Positions 18,397-27,629 of a stretch of 64,000 nucleotides of DNA are shown one piece after another (positions within the stretch are counted from its first letter, which is position 1; each line of letters begins with the position of its first letter). The notes below the pieces were generated by a model. That model saw nothing but the letters and a program-made list of their open reading frames with translations, was not told the origin of the DNA and made no database searches. This DNA is from Chryseobacterium sp. CY350 (lineage in GTDB: Bacteria > Bacteroidota > Bacteroidia > Flavobacteriales > Weeksellaceae), in assembly GCF_027945075.1 (NCBI RefSeq), contig NZ_CP116034.1, forward strand, positions 3,844,001 through 3,908,000. Direction: 5' to 3'. The translations under genes were made by a program, and so were the position numbers.

Positions 18397-20676
18397 TTAA
18401 GTATTACTAATGATCAATGTTGACGGAATATCTGAAAGCCAAAGACTTTTTGATTCGATCAGTCCGCGCCAGCTTTTTTTGCTGATAAGCATCAGATCCT
18501 GTGACTGTAAGAATTCTTTTTCAATCTTCTTATCGTTATATAAAGTAATGTGATTGGGTGCGACCTGTTCAATGCTTCTGATGAGTTCTTTTACTTCAAT
18601 ATTACTTCTGATCTGTCCGGCAACATCCAAAATAATGACCTGAGAATTGTTGTTATTGATCAGTCTTTTAGCAAATTCAAGCAAATAAAAATCACTTAAA
18701 TTAAATATTGGAACAAACACTTTTTCAGCCGAAGCGAAGCTTTTATCTACTAAAACTCCTACCGGAATATTTGTTTTGTCTAAAATCTGAAGTGTAAAAT
18801 CATCAAATGGAGAATTGTTGAAAATATTACTTTTACCTTTTACGGTATTCAGTAATTTTTCAGGATTAATGATTTTTGTGGTAAATCCTAAAAGTCTTCC
18901 CAATAAACTTCCTTCATACATCGATTTTCCTAACATGATCAAAAGTAAATCGTAATTTCCTTTGTTTGAAATACTTGTGAGATCACTTTCAATATCAGTT
19001 GACGCTTTGAAAAGTGTGGTCACTTCCACGCGAAGATCCTTAGAAGTTTCTATAATACTTTTGAACTGCTCATTCTCGTATTCATTGATTTCATACGTAT
19101 GCATTTCATCTACCGGAGCAATGTTCATTGCGGTTATACTCTTGTTGCCGTTCATTTTATACGTGAAATCATTGGCTAATTTCAAAAGAGTACTTCCGGA
19201 TTCGGGGTTGTCAAAAGACAGCAGAACCCGATATTTAGAATCATTGTTATCATCATTATTCTGTTCATCATTCTTAGATTTAAAGATATAATTAATTAAA
19301 TCTAAAGCCGGGCCAGTCATAAATGTAGTAAATAATGCCATAATAACCATCATCGCAAATATTTTAGGACTCAAAACACCAAGATCATACCCAATATTTA
19401 AGACAATAAGTTCCATTAAACCTCTGGTATTCATTAAAGCTCCGATCGTTAAACTTTCTTTCCAGTTGATACCGAGAAACTTAGCGGTTAATGCACTTCC
19501 TGCGAATTTTCCGACCACCGCAACTAAAATAATCGCACCTGCTGTCAACCACAAATGCCCTTCGTTTAATAATCCGATTTGTGTACGAAGTCCTGTAAAC
19601 ACGAAGAAAAGTGGTAACAAAAGTACGAGAGCAACATCTTCTATTTTATCAATAAACAAAGATCTGAATTTCGCATTTTCGGGCATGATTGCTCCTGCCA
19701 TAAAAGCCCCGAACAAAGCATGAATTCCGATGACTTCTGTTGCATAAGCTGATAAAATAAGCGTCAGAAAAAAAATAGCAACCATCGGTTTGTTGATCGT
19801 ATTTTTCTCAGCCTGAAGATCTCCGATTCTTTTTAAGAAAGGTCTTACAATTTTGATCATTAAAAATACGTAACCGATTGCCATCAAGATCACGTAGATC
19901 GAACTGGCAAAAGAACCTGCTTTTACAATTGCAATCACCGCCGCCAAAATACACCAAGCTGTAATATCATCTGCTGCGGCACAAGTAATCACGATCGTTC
20001 CTAATTTCGTTTTCTGAAGATTTCTCTCCTGAACAATTCTTGCTAAAACAGGAAAAGCTGTAATACTCATTGCGATGGCAATAAATAAGGCAAATGAGGT
20101 AAACTGAATTCCTTCCGGAGCAAACTCTTGGTAAATGAAATAAGAAAGACCGATTCCCAATGCAAAAGGAATGATGATACTTGCATGGCTGATGACAACC
20201 GCATCGTGCGCTTTTTTTCTTAGAACACTCAAATCAAGCTCCATTCCGACGATGTACATGAAAAGAATTAATCCGATTTGGCTTAAAAACTGCAAATTTC
20301 CCAATGATTCTTTTGGGAAAAGAAATGCAGAAAATTCTTGGAAATACATTCCTAAAAGTGAAGGTCCGAGAATAATCCCGGCAATCATTTCACCAATTAC
20401 GCTGGGCTGTTTTATTTTAATACAAATCCAGCCAAATAATCTTGCCGCCAAAATGATGGTGACGATCTGCGCCAATAATAACGCTAAAGGATGATGAAGA
20501 TTGGTCTGAAAAGATTCCACAAAATTATCCCAGGTAGAACCATTATGAGATTGAATGATGATATTTTCGCCTGCTTCCAAAGTTTGTCCTTGTATCAAAA
20601 ACCAATACATCAGACAAGAAAAGACGACGATAGTTACGACATAAAAGATGATATTCCTATATTTTGAAAAACGCAT
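18397..20676 (-). CDS. Cation/proton antiporter with C-terminal USP-like domain
   Basis: 759 aa from the ATG at 20676; the frame extends to a TTG at 20697, which is less likely. One N-terminal helix (about 10-30) is followed by a 12-helix CPA2-type Na+/H+ exchanger domain (about 60-460) with PSVIGEMIAGIILGPSLLG, AAADDITAWCILA (the conserved ion-binding Asp pair) and LMNTRGLMELIVLNIG. The cytosolic C-terminal part (about 490-759) resembles two universal-stress-protein-like units and is probably regulatory. Inner membrane; exchanges Na+ or K+ for H+. It stands alone on its strand. Confidence 0.88.
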   Translation of the reverse strand: MRFSKYRNIIFYVVTIVVFSCLMYWFLIQGQTLEAGENIIIQSHNGSTWDNFVESFQTNLHHPLALLLAQIVTIILAARLFGWICIKIKQPSVIGEMIAGIILGPSLLGMYFQEFSAFLFPKESLGNLQFLSQIGLILFMYIVGMELDLSVLRKKAHDAVVISHASIIIPFALGIGLSYFIYQEFAPEGIQFTSFALFIAIAMSITAFPVLARIVQERNLQKTKLGTIVITCAAADDITAWCILAAVIAIVKAGSFASSIYVILMAIGYVFLMIKIVRPFLKRIGDLQAEKNTINKPMVAIFFLTLILSAYATEVIGIHALFGAFMAGAIMPENAKFRSLFIDKIEDVALVLLLPLFFVFTGLRTQIGLLNEGHLWLTAGAIILVAVVGKFAGSALTAKFLGINWKESLTIGALMNTRGLMELIVLNIGYDLGVLSPKIFAMMVIMALFTTFMTGPALDLINYIFKSKNDEQNNDDNNDSKYRVLLSFDNPESGSTLLKLANDFTYKMNGNKSITAMNIAPVDEMHTYEINEYENEQFKSIIETSKDLRVEVTTLFKASTDIESDLTSISNKGNYDLLLIMLGKSMYEGSLLGRLLGFTTKIINPEKLLNTVKGKSNIFNNSPFDDFTLQILDKTNIPVGVLVDKSFASAEKVFVPIFNLSDFYLLEFAKRLINNNNSQVIILDVAGQIRSNIEVKELIRSIEQVAPNHITLYNDKKIEKEFLQSQDLMLISKKSWRGLIESKSLWLSDIPSTLIISNT

Positions 20677-20777
20677 ATTCCCAATATTTCTGTACAAATT
20701 TGAAAAATATAAAATAATCTACAATACTGGTTTTTTTTAAATGTAATGAATCTTGCGAATAATGTAATAAAACGAGA

Positions 20778-21500
20778 TTATTTGTTTCCAAATACTTCCA
20801 GTAAAGCATTTTTATAGGTTTCGCCGACGTGAAGTTTAAGGAAGTTTTCTTGATTTGTCTTAATATTGGTAACTACTTCGGTTGTTGAAAAAATTTTAAT
20901 TGCCGAGATGGCGATGATTTCTTTTTTGTTGATTTGAGCAAAATCTTTTGCAGGCAACATTTCTAAGAGTGACCTGAAGTTAAGATTTTTTAAAATGATG
21001 TTAGAATTGTCTTTAAGGGTAATTTCTTTATCGCGGCTGTCGATTTCAGAAGTTTTAATGTGGGCAATTTGCTCTGTGAAAATAATTGTCTTTCCCATAT
21101 TGGTATTCCAATCTATAAAGTCTTTTTTCGCGGAATTCGAATTGATTTGTTTCACTTTTTCAAATGCCTGTATCAGCCTTTCTTTTTGGATGGGCTTTCT
21201 TACATAATCTACAACATTCAGATCAAAAGCTTCTGCTGCATATTCTTTATAAGCTGTTGTAAAGATTATTTTCTTTGAATCTGAGATGCTTTCTGCCACC
21301 TGAAGGCCGTTCATTCCGGGCATTTCAATATCTAAAATGCAAACGGTACAGTCGAGATTATTTATTTCGCTGAAAAAAATTTCAGGATTATTAAAAGCTT
21401 TCACTACTTCCACGTTTTCTATTTGTTCGCAAAGAAGTTTCAGATAGCTTATAGCTAAAATTTCATCATCTAATATAACGCACTTTATCGTAGAACTCAC
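20778..21500 (-). CDS. LytTR response regulator
   Basis: A 240-aa response regulator. The receiver domain covers about 1-120 with acidic pocket DDE (11-13), phospho-acceptor Asp57 in LDIEMPGMNG and Lys in VRKPIQ; the C-terminal LytTR DNA-binding domain covers about 140-235. It starts with GTG inside the histidine kinase gene, overlapping it by 35 bp, so translation is coupled. The targets cannot be named. It forms a two-component pair with the upstream kinase. Confidence 0.88.
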   Translation of the reverse strand: MSSTIKCVILDDEILAISYLKLLCEQIENVEVVKAFNNPEIFFSEINNLDCTVCILDIEMPGMNGLQVAESISDSKKIIFTTAYKEYAAEAFDLNVVDYVRKPIQKERLIQAFEKVKQINSNSAKKDFIDWNTNMGKTIIFTEQIAHIKTSEIDSRDKEITLKDNSNIILKNLNFRSLLEMLPAKDFAQINKKEIIAISAIKIFSTTEVVTNIKTNQENFLKLHVGETYKNALLEVFGNK

Positions 21501-22239
21501 CGAGATTTATTTTTAATTCTGCTGTGAAGATACCATTTTTTGAACTTCTGTTGAGCTCATAAAAGTTATTGTAGATCATTTTTAAACGCTGATCAAGAGA
21601 CTGACTTCCGAAACCGCTGTTTTCTTTTTCCAAAACATTTTTAAGAGATGCTTTGTTGCTTACCTTCATTGTGAAAATTCTGTTTTCCAGCTCGAGCTGA
21701 ATCGAAATAAAAGAATCCTGAGCCAAAAAATCTGTATGTTTAAAGGCGTTTTCAATTAAATCTACAGAAAGTAAAGGAGCAAAAATTTTTTCTTCGTAAA
21801 TGGCATCCTGCTGATCGATATTAGATTTTATCCTGAAATCAAAAAGCGGATTGATTTTGATTTTATTAATTTCAATAAGACTTAAAGCAAAACTGAATTC
21901 CTCTTTTGGGCTTACAAATTTTTTGTTGCTTTCGTACAGAATATAATCCAGAACATTAGCTAATTTGTCAAGCGACATATACGTCTGATAAGCATGAGAT
22001 TGTACCGAATTCAGAATGTTTTTAAAAAGGTGAGGATTCAGTTTAGTTCCTATTTGTTCCAGCTGAACTTCGTTTAATCGTTGTTCAATCAGCTTGTTAG
22101 TTTCAGAAAGTTTACTATTTTTCTTCCTAAAATTTTGATTTTTACTGAATAAATAAACGCTAACAGATACAAAAAAAAAGATGGCGAAAATTCCGACGAA
22201 AATCAGATAATCGTGAATCATGTAATAATCACCGTCCAT
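21466..22239 (-). CDS. LytS-type sensor histidine kinase
   Basis: A 257-aa kinase with one transmembrane helix (about 9-31), a short coiled coil (about 40-65), a His_kinase domain with LNPHLFKNILNSVQ (phospho-acceptor His70), and an HATPase domain with LIENAFKHT and the glycine-rich SGFGSQSLDQRL. There is no sensory domain outside the membrane, so the signal must come through the helix, a partner, or the neighbouring small protein. It follows the 123-aa membrane protein by 10 bp and overlaps the response regulator gene. Confidence 0.88.
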   Translation of the reverse strand: MDGDYYMIHDYLIFVGIFAIFFFVSVSVYLFSKNQNFRKKNSKLSETNKLIEQRLNEVQLEQIGTKLNPHLFKNILNSVQSHAYQTYMSLDKLANVLDYILYESNKKFVSPKEEFSFALSLIEINKIKINPLFDFRIKSNIDQQDAIYEEKIFAPLLSVDLIENAFKHTDFLAQDSFISIQLELENRIFTMKVSNKASLKNVLEKENSGFGSQSLDQRLKMIYNNFYELNRSSKNGIFTAELKINLGEFYDKVRYIR

Positions 22240-22249
22240 CGAAGTTCAG

Positions 22250-22621
22250 TTATTTTATTTTTTTTAAGCTTAGCAATTGGGCTTCCTCAGCACATTTTTC
22301 GAATACCACTTCAAATTTTGGATTCTCCTTTGGATAAGAAATCAGATAGTCCGGACATGGTTTTTTCTGTGCATGACTTCTGTCAAAGTCCACTTTTCCC
22401 TCAGTAATAATGCTGTCTTTTAAGAATTTTTCATTGACTTTTAGAGCAGCCATCTCAGCTCTGAAATTTTCAGAATATTTAAAATCTTTAGATAAAGTTT
22501 CTGCAATGACACGGCTGTTAGGTAAATATCCGCTGCAGCTCACGCCTTTTTTATTTAGAACAAAAAATACAATAATCAATCCGGGAATAAGACCGATTAA
22601 AAAGAATTTGATTTTTTTCAT
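22250..22621 (-). CDS. Small anchored protein of unknown function
   Basis: A 123-aa protein with a hydrophobic N terminus (about 4-22, FFLIGLIPGLIIVFFVL) and a polar domain containing three cysteines (VSCSGYLPN, KKPCPDYL, FEKCAEE) that could form a disulfide or metal site if exported. I do not recognise the family. It lies 14 bp after ald and 10 bp before the sensor kinase, within the same operon; it could be an accessory part of the signalling pair, which is only a guess from position. Confidence 0.65.
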   Translation of the reverse strand: MKKIKFFLIGLIPGLIIVFFVLNKKGVSCSGYLPNSRVIAETLSKDFKYSENFRAEMAALKVNEKFLKDSIITEGKVDFDRSHAQKKPCPDYLISYPKENPKFEVVFEKCAEEAQLLSLKKIK

Positions 22622-22635
22622 ACGAAGAATAAATT

Positions 22636-23829
22636 CTAAAAAATTAAAAGATTGATGTCATGATACGTTAGTCCGAAACGGTCGCAGATTACTTTTTTGG
22701 TGTGTCTACCTTTGTACATATAAAGACTTTGCTTCATTTCGTTTTTTCGCAGAAGCATGTTTTCAAAACCACCTTCTATATCGTAATTTAAAATATAAGA
22801 AAGGAAAAAATTTGAGATCGCTTTTGTGGTTGTTCTAGGCATTTTTGAAGTTAAATTCGGAAGTCCGCAATGTATAACGCCGTGTTTGATGATGTAAGGA
22901 TCTTCCATCGTGGTAAGCTCAGAAGTTTCTATAACTTTACCATTGTCGATGGCGATATCAATGATGACGCTGCCTTTTTTCATTTTGCAAACCATTTCTT
23001 CTGTTACGATGGGCTGCATATTTAATCTTGGAAGTGCTCCTATCACCACATCTGCACGTCTGAGGCTTTTGCTTAATTCTTTAGGATCAATGATTGAAGT
23101 CGGAACTCTGCTGTCGACCAAAGTGTGAAGTCTGCGCAGTTTTGAAAGTGAATTGTCAAAAACTTTCACGCTCGCTCCCAAACCGATTGCAGCTTTAGTT
23201 GCAAATTCACCAACGATTCCTGCACCTAAAATAACAACTTCTGCAGGTCTTACCCCTGTAATTCCTCCAAGCATTAAGCCGTTTGATAATGCCAATAATT
23301 CTGAAGCATATAAAATAGAAACCGTACCGGCAATTTCGCCGATCAGTCTTACCAAAGCCAATTGTTTGTACTCGTCAGCAATAAATTCGAAAGCAATAGC
23401 GTTAATTTTTTTCTCTGCAAGTTTCATAAAATAATCTTTATCTCTAAGATTAATTTGTAATGCAGAAACCAGATAAGTATTTGGTTTAAAGTAATCTATT
23501 TCTTCGTCAGTTGGCGGATTAATCTTTAAAATCAAATCCTGACTAAAGGCTTCTTTGGGATCTTTGGTAATAATGGCTCCCGATTCTGAGTACTGAAGAT
23601 CTGTAAAAAACGAACCTTTTCCCGCACCGGATTCTACGATAATCTCATGACCGTGCTGTATCAAAACCTGCACTGCGTCTGGTGTAATACAAGTACGTCT
23701 TTCGTTGAGACATGTTTCTTTGGGAATTCCAATGCTGAATTGTTTGCCCTTTTTGATGACTTCCAACTTTTCCTCCTTTGGCATCAGTTCTTCCTCGGAA
23801 AAAGGAGTAAAAATATTTGTAGTACTCAT
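22636..23829 (-). CDS. ald: Alanine dehydrogenase
   Basis: A 397-aa NAD-dependent enzyme of the alanine dehydrogenase/PNT family, interconverting L-alanine and pyruvate plus ammonia. The N-terminal catalytic domain has GIPKETCLNERRTCITPDAV (about 34-53) and the Rossmann domain has EVVILGAGIVGEFATKAAIG. The flavobacterial form carries an N-terminal extension of about 30 residues before the conserved GIPKE, seen here. It follows tsaE by 70 bp and has a possible promoter of its own at 23884-23891. Confidence 0.9.
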   Translation of the reverse strand: MSTTNIFTPFSEEELMPKEEKLEVIKKGKQFSIGIPKETCLNERRTCITPDAVQVLIQHGHEIIVESGAGKGSFFTDLQYSESGAIITKDPKEAFSQDLILKINPPTDEEIDYFKPNTYLVSALQINLRDKDYFMKLAEKKINAIAFEFIADEYKQLALVRLIGEIAGTVSILYASELLALSNGLMLGGITGVRPAEVVILGAGIVGEFATKAAIGLGASVKVFDNSLSKLRRLHTLVDSRVPTSIIDPKELSKSLRRADVVIGALPRLNMQPIVTEEMVCKMKKGSVIIDIAIDNGKVIETSELTTMEDPYIIKHGVIHCGLPNLTSKMPRTTTKAISNFFLSYILNYDIEGGFENMLLRKNEMKQSLYMYKGRHTKKVICDRFGLTYHDINLLIF

Positions 23830-23883
23830 TTTAAATTCAATTATGACTTACAGAAAATTTATAATTCTAGTGATTTATCAGAA

Positions 23884-23891
23884 CAAAGATA
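23884..23891 (-). promoter_or_regulatory. -7 box TATCTTTG before ald
   Basis: Exact TAnnTTTG match on the minus strand in the 70-bp tsaE-ald gap, about 55 bp before the ald ATG. It would give ald transcription independent of tsaE. Confidence 0.5.
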
Positions 23892-23899
23892 CATAATAT

Positions 23900-24307
23900 T
23901 TAGTCGAAACTGATTTCTCTGCTTTCACCATTGTTATGAATGCTCATGGTATGGAATTTCAGACCGTATAGCTCCTCTTCGTAAATTTCCGGCCATTCTA
24001 TGATGCATAAAAACGAGTTGTCTAGATATTCTTCAATGCCAATATCAAATACTTCTTCTAAATTTTTCAATCGGTATAAATCAAAATGATAGACTTTTCC
24101 TTTCGGCGTATTGTATTCATTTACAATAGAATAAGTAGGAGAGTTTACTTCATCCGTACTTTCTAAATTTTTAAGTAAAAACTGAGTGAATGTAGTTTTT
24201 CCGGCACCCAAATTTCCTTTTAATAATAAAATGGGATGTTGAAGTTGAGGAAGGATTTCTTCTACAACTTTTTGCCAGTCTTCTATCTGTTTTATATTAA
24301 ATTGCAT
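23900..24307 (-). CDS. tsaE: tRNA threonylcarbamoyladenosine synthesis ATPase TsaE
   Basis: A 135-aa P-loop ATPase needed for the t6A modification at position 37 of ANN-decoding tRNAs, acting with TsaB and TsaD. Walker A GNLGAGKTTFTQFL lies at about 31-44 and the family blocks NSPTYSIVNEY, VYHFDLYRL and IIEWPE follow. The ATG at 24307 is the start: an upstream TTG lies inside an exact -7 promoter box. That box ends 3 bp before the ATG, so the mRNA should be leaderless or nearly so. Confidence 0.92.
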   Translation of the reverse strand: MQFNIKQIEDWQKVVEEILPQLQHPILLLKGNLGAGKTTFTQFLLKNLESTDEVNSPTYSIVNEYNTPKGKVYHFDLYRLKNLEEVFDIGIEEYLDNSFLCIIEWPEIYEEELYGLKFHTMSIHNNGESREISFD

Positions 24308-24310
24308 GAG

Positions 24311-24318
24311 CAAAGATA
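24311..24318 (-). promoter_or_regulatory. -7 box TATCTTTG of tsaE
   Basis: Exact consensus match on the minus strand ending three bases before the start codon. It fixes the start at 24307 and predicts a leaderless transcript. Confidence 0.6.
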
Positions 24319-24443
24319 ATTATTTGTGCTAAATTTTTGATTTCCAAAACATGAACTTTTCTTTGAGATTATAAAATGCCGAATATTTTAGTCTTTAAAT
24401 AATTTGAAGTTGATCGTGGAAATGAGATTTAAATATTATTGAT

Positions 24444-25355
24444 TTACTTTAAACTCAAGATCCACTGATACAGATTGTCTGTCCAGTTTTGAAGATGCCC
24501 TTTTCCAATTGCCAAACCAAAACCGTGACCTCCTTCCGGAAAAATATGCATCTCCACCTTTACTTTTTCTTTCTGCAAAGCTTCATAAAAGACGATACTG
24601 TTTTTTACGGGTACTGTTTGGTCATCTGAAGAATGTATTAAAAATGTTGGCGGAGTTTTACTGTTCACATGGAGTTCGTTAGAATAATAATTTATCAGCT
24701 CTTGACTTGGATTTAGTCCTAATATGTTTTCCCTCGAGCCTTGATGTCCAAATGCTGAATTCATAGTAATCACGGGATATACTAAAATCATAAAGTCTGG
24801 TCTTGCGCTGATAGATTCAGTTTCTGATTTTGGCAATTTGTCTTCACTGTCAAAATGAGTTCCCAATGTCGAAGCAAGATGACCTCCCGCTGAAAAGCCC
24901 ATAATTCCAATCTGGTTTTCAGAAATATTCCATTTTTTGGCATTACTTCTCACAATTCTTATGGCTCTTTTAGCATCTTGCAGCGGAGCTTCGTTCGGAA
25001 TAATTAATGATTTTGATACCGGAAGTCTATATTTTAAAACAAATGCGGCAATACCTTTAGAATTAAGCCATTTAGCAATATCAGTACCTTCGCCGTCATA
25101 AGCTAAACCTTTGTAACCGCCTCCCGGACAAATAACTACCGCTTTGCCAGTTGCTATTTTTTTGGAAGGCAAATAGATTTCTAATGTAGGTTTTTGAACA
25201 TTTTCGAGCCACAAAATATCTCTTTCAGTTGAAGTTTCTTTTTCCTGAGTGGTTTTTTGATTTGGAATCTGTATGCCCCAAAGTGGAATTATTTCTTGAC
25301 CGTAAAACATAAAAAATGATGAAAATAATAAGCTGAGCGAAAGAATTTTTTTCAT
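24444..25355 (-). CDS. Exported alpha/beta hydrolase (esterase family)
   Basis: A 303-aa secreted hydrolase. Signal peptide MKKILSLSLLFSSFFMFYGQ; oxyanion motif CPGGGYKGLAYDGEG, nucleophile elbow GFSAGGHLAST, acid in SSDDQTVPV and His in PEGGHGFG near the end, so the triad is complete. It resembles the BD-FAE/acetylxylan-esterase group of carbohydrate esterases common in Bacteroidota. No glycosidase or SusCD genes are nearby, so the substrate is open. Its promoter is divergent to dnaG. Confidence 0.87.
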   Translation of the reverse strand: MKKILSLSLLFSSFFMFYGQEIIPLWGIQIPNQKTTQEKETSTERDILWLENVQKPTLEIYLPSKKIATGKAVVICPGGGYKGLAYDGEGTDIAKWLNSKGIAAFVLKYRLPVSKSLIIPNEAPLQDAKRAIRIVRSNAKKWNISENQIGIMGFSAGGHLASTLGTHFDSEDKLPKSETESISARPDFMILVYPVITMNSAFGHQGSRENILGLNPSQELINYYSNELHVNSKTPPTFLIHSSDDQTVPVKNSIVFYEALQKEKVKVEMHIFPEGGHGFGLAIGKGHLQNWTDNLYQWILSLK

Positions 25356-25381
25356 TGCTGAAATTTTTATTTAATTGTTTT

Positions 25382-25389
25382 CAAATTTA
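25382..25389 (-). promoter_or_regulatory. -7 box TAAATTTG of the esterase gene
   Basis: Exact TAnnTTTG match on the minus strand, 27 bp upstream of the ATG at 25355. Confidence 0.55.
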
Positions 25390-25490
25390 AGGCAAATTAG
25401 GATTAATCTGTCACTTTGTAAGATTCTAAATGTTACAAATATAAAATTTCAGAGCATTATAAAATTAGCCCAAACCAATACTGAAATTTG

Positions 25491-25498
25491 TATTTTTG
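25491..25498 (+). promoter_or_regulatory. -7 box TATTTTTG of dnaG
   Basis: Exact consensus match that ends 4 bp before the ATG at 25503. The TTG at 25488 lies upstream of and partly in the box and so cannot be the start. A leaderless mRNA is predicted. Confidence 0.6.
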
Positions 25499-25502
25499 CC
25501 AT

Positions 25503-27473
25503 ATGATTTCCAAGCAGACGATAGATAAGATATTCTCAACAATCCGGGTAGAAGAGATTGTTGGAGAATATGTACAGTTGAAGAGAGCGGGATCCAACTT
25601 CAAAGGTTTGAGTCCGTTTCATGATGAAAAATCGCCAAGTTTTGTGGTTTCTCCAAGCAAACAGATCTGGAAAGATTTCTCGACAGGAAAAGGTGGAACT
25701 GCGATTTCTTTTTTAATGGAAATTGAAAATTTTACTTATCCTGAAGCACTTCGCCACGCCGCAAAAAAATACGGAATCGAAATTGAAGAAGATCAGCGTG
25801 AGTTTTCCGAAGAAGCGAAAAATGCTCAGTCTGAAAGAGATATTCTCTACAAAATTCATGAAATTGCCAATGAGTATTTCCAAAATATTTTGTGGGAAAA
25901 TGAAGAAGGCAGATCGATCGGTTTATCTTATTTCCGGGAACGTGAACTGAAAGATGACATCATCAAAAAGTTTCAGCTAGGATATTCTCCCGAAAAGAAA
26001 AACGCATTTACAGAATTTGCTTTAGATAAAGGATATTCCAAAGAAATTTTAGAAAAGTCGGGGCTTTCTATTTTCCCTGAAAATTCTCCCGCAGGAATCG
26101 ACCGTTTCCGTGAAAGAGTAATGTTCCCGATTCACAGTTTTTCGGGACGAGTTTTAGGTTTTGGAGCTAGAATTCTTCGAAGCAATATTAAAACTGCCAA
26201 ATATCTCAATTCGCCTGAAACAGAAATCTATCACAAATCAAATGTTTTGTATGGTTTAAACCAAGGTAAACAGGCGATTTCCCGGAAAAATATCTGTCTT
26301 TTGGTGGAAGGATATATGGATGTGATTTCGCTTCATCTTTCTGGAATTGAAAATGTGGTGGCGAGTTCCGGAACTTCTTTAACGACCGAACAGATCAAAT
26401 TAATTAAAAGACTTACTGAAAATGTAACCATTCTTTTTGACGGTGATAATGCCGGAATTAAGGCAAGTTTCAGAAGCATTGATATGTTACTGACAGAAGG
26501 AATGAATATTCGTGTTTTGCTTTTTCCGGAAGGTGATGACCCCGATTCTTTTGCCAGAAAACATCCGCAGGATTATGTGGAAAAATTCATCGAAAATGAG
26601 GCGATGGATTTCATCGACTTTAAAGCTGAAATTTTATTAAAAGAAGCTGGAAACGATCCTATAAAAAAGGCTGAGGCAATTAGAAATATTGTAAAATCGG
26701 TAGGTTTCGTTCAAAATGGCTTGAAAAGAGAGGTTTATTTAAAGGAAGTTTCAAATAAATTTGGTCTTTCTGAACAAAGTCTGTTTAATGAACTTGATAT
26801 TCAGAAGCAGATTACTCAAAATCAAGCTCCAAAAAGTCAGCCCAAAGAAAATATTCAGCCAAAACTGGAAATTGTTCCCGACAGTATAGAACAAGTTGAT
26901 CCTATTATGTTCGATTTGTTGAAACAGGAAAATAATCTGGTAAATCTGATGCTTAATTTTGGTGACGTCGTTCTTCACAGAGAAAACGAAGAGAACGAAA
27001 ACTATGACATTACCGTTATTGAGGAAATTCTTCATCATTTTGAGGAAGAAAACTATGAGTTTCAGGTCGAATTAAATAAAATTATCATCGACAGCATCAA
27101 GGAAGGAATTCAAAATGAAGAATTAAGAAAAGGTAACTTTTTTGTCACTTTTATGGATGAGAATATAACTTCGAAAGTTGTAGATGCCATAATGCCGTTA
27201 AATGATCTTGAGAATTGGGCTTCGAGAAATATATTTCCGCCCAATTATGGTGACAAAATCAGTACTCAGGTTGAAGGCGATATTTTAATTCATAAATTCA
27301 GATATATTGATTATTTAATAAAAAAAATCGGCGAAGATCTCCCAAATCAAGTCAATAATGAAACTCAATATTTTGACTCTATCAAAAAAATCACGTTGCT
27401 GAAACAGGCTTCCATGCAGTTGTCTGAAATTTTAGGCTATTCTCCGATCAAAGGAATTTATGTGAAAAGATAG
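25503..27473 (+). CDS. dnaG: DNA primase
   Basis: A 656-aa replicative primase that lays down RNA primers at the fork with the DnaB helicase. The N-terminal CHC2-type domain (about 1-100) is recognisable by GLSPFHDEKSPSFVVSPSKQ, but of the four zinc ligands only His40 remains; the three cysteines are Ser37, Asp58 and Thr61. The catalytic TOPRIM core has LLVEGYMDVISLHLSG and ILFDGDNAGIKAS with its acidic residues. The C-terminal helicase-binding region is long and poorly conserved. Start at the ATG beside the -7 box. Confidence 0.93.
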   Translation: MISKQTIDKIFSTIRVEEIVGEYVQLKRAGSNFKGLSPFHDEKSPSFVVSPSKQIWKDFSTGKGGTAISFLMEIENFTYPEALRHAAKKYGIEIEEDQREFSEEAKNAQSERDILYKIHEIANEYFQNILWENEEGRSIGLSYFRERELKDDIIKKFQLGYSPEKKNAFTEFALDKGYSKEILEKSGLSIFPENSPAGIDRFRERVMFPIHSFSGRVLGFGARILRSNIKTAKYLNSPETEIYHKSNVLYGLNQGKQAISRKNICLLVEGYMDVISLHLSGIENVVASSGTSLTTEQIKLIKRLTENVTILFDGDNAGIKASFRSIDMLLTEGMNIRVLLFPEGDDPDSFARKHPQDYVEKFIENEAMDFIDFKAEILLKEAGNDPIKKAEAIRNIVKSVGFVQNGLKREVYLKEVSNKFGLSEQSLFNELDIQKQITQNQAPKSQPKENIQPKLEIVPDSIEQVDPIMFDLLKQENNLVNLMLNFGDVVLHRENEENENYDITVIEEILHHFEEENYEFQVELNKIIIDSIKEGIQNEELRKGNFFVTFMDENITSKVVDAIMPLNDLENWASRNIFPPNYGDKISTQVEGDILIHKFRYIDYLIKKIGEDLPNQVNNETQYFDSIKKITLLKQASMQLSEILGYSPIKGIYVKR

Positions 27474-27629
27474 CACATTTGGGATCTGAATAGAGCGGTA
27501 TTTAAGTTGAAAAATTTGAGATGTAACAATTAGAATTATAAGATAACTGCCAAAAAGTCTTATAAAATTTTAGGAATAAAAGTTGTAAATTACATCTTAG
27601 TTAAATTTAAAATATATACCAATAGAAAT

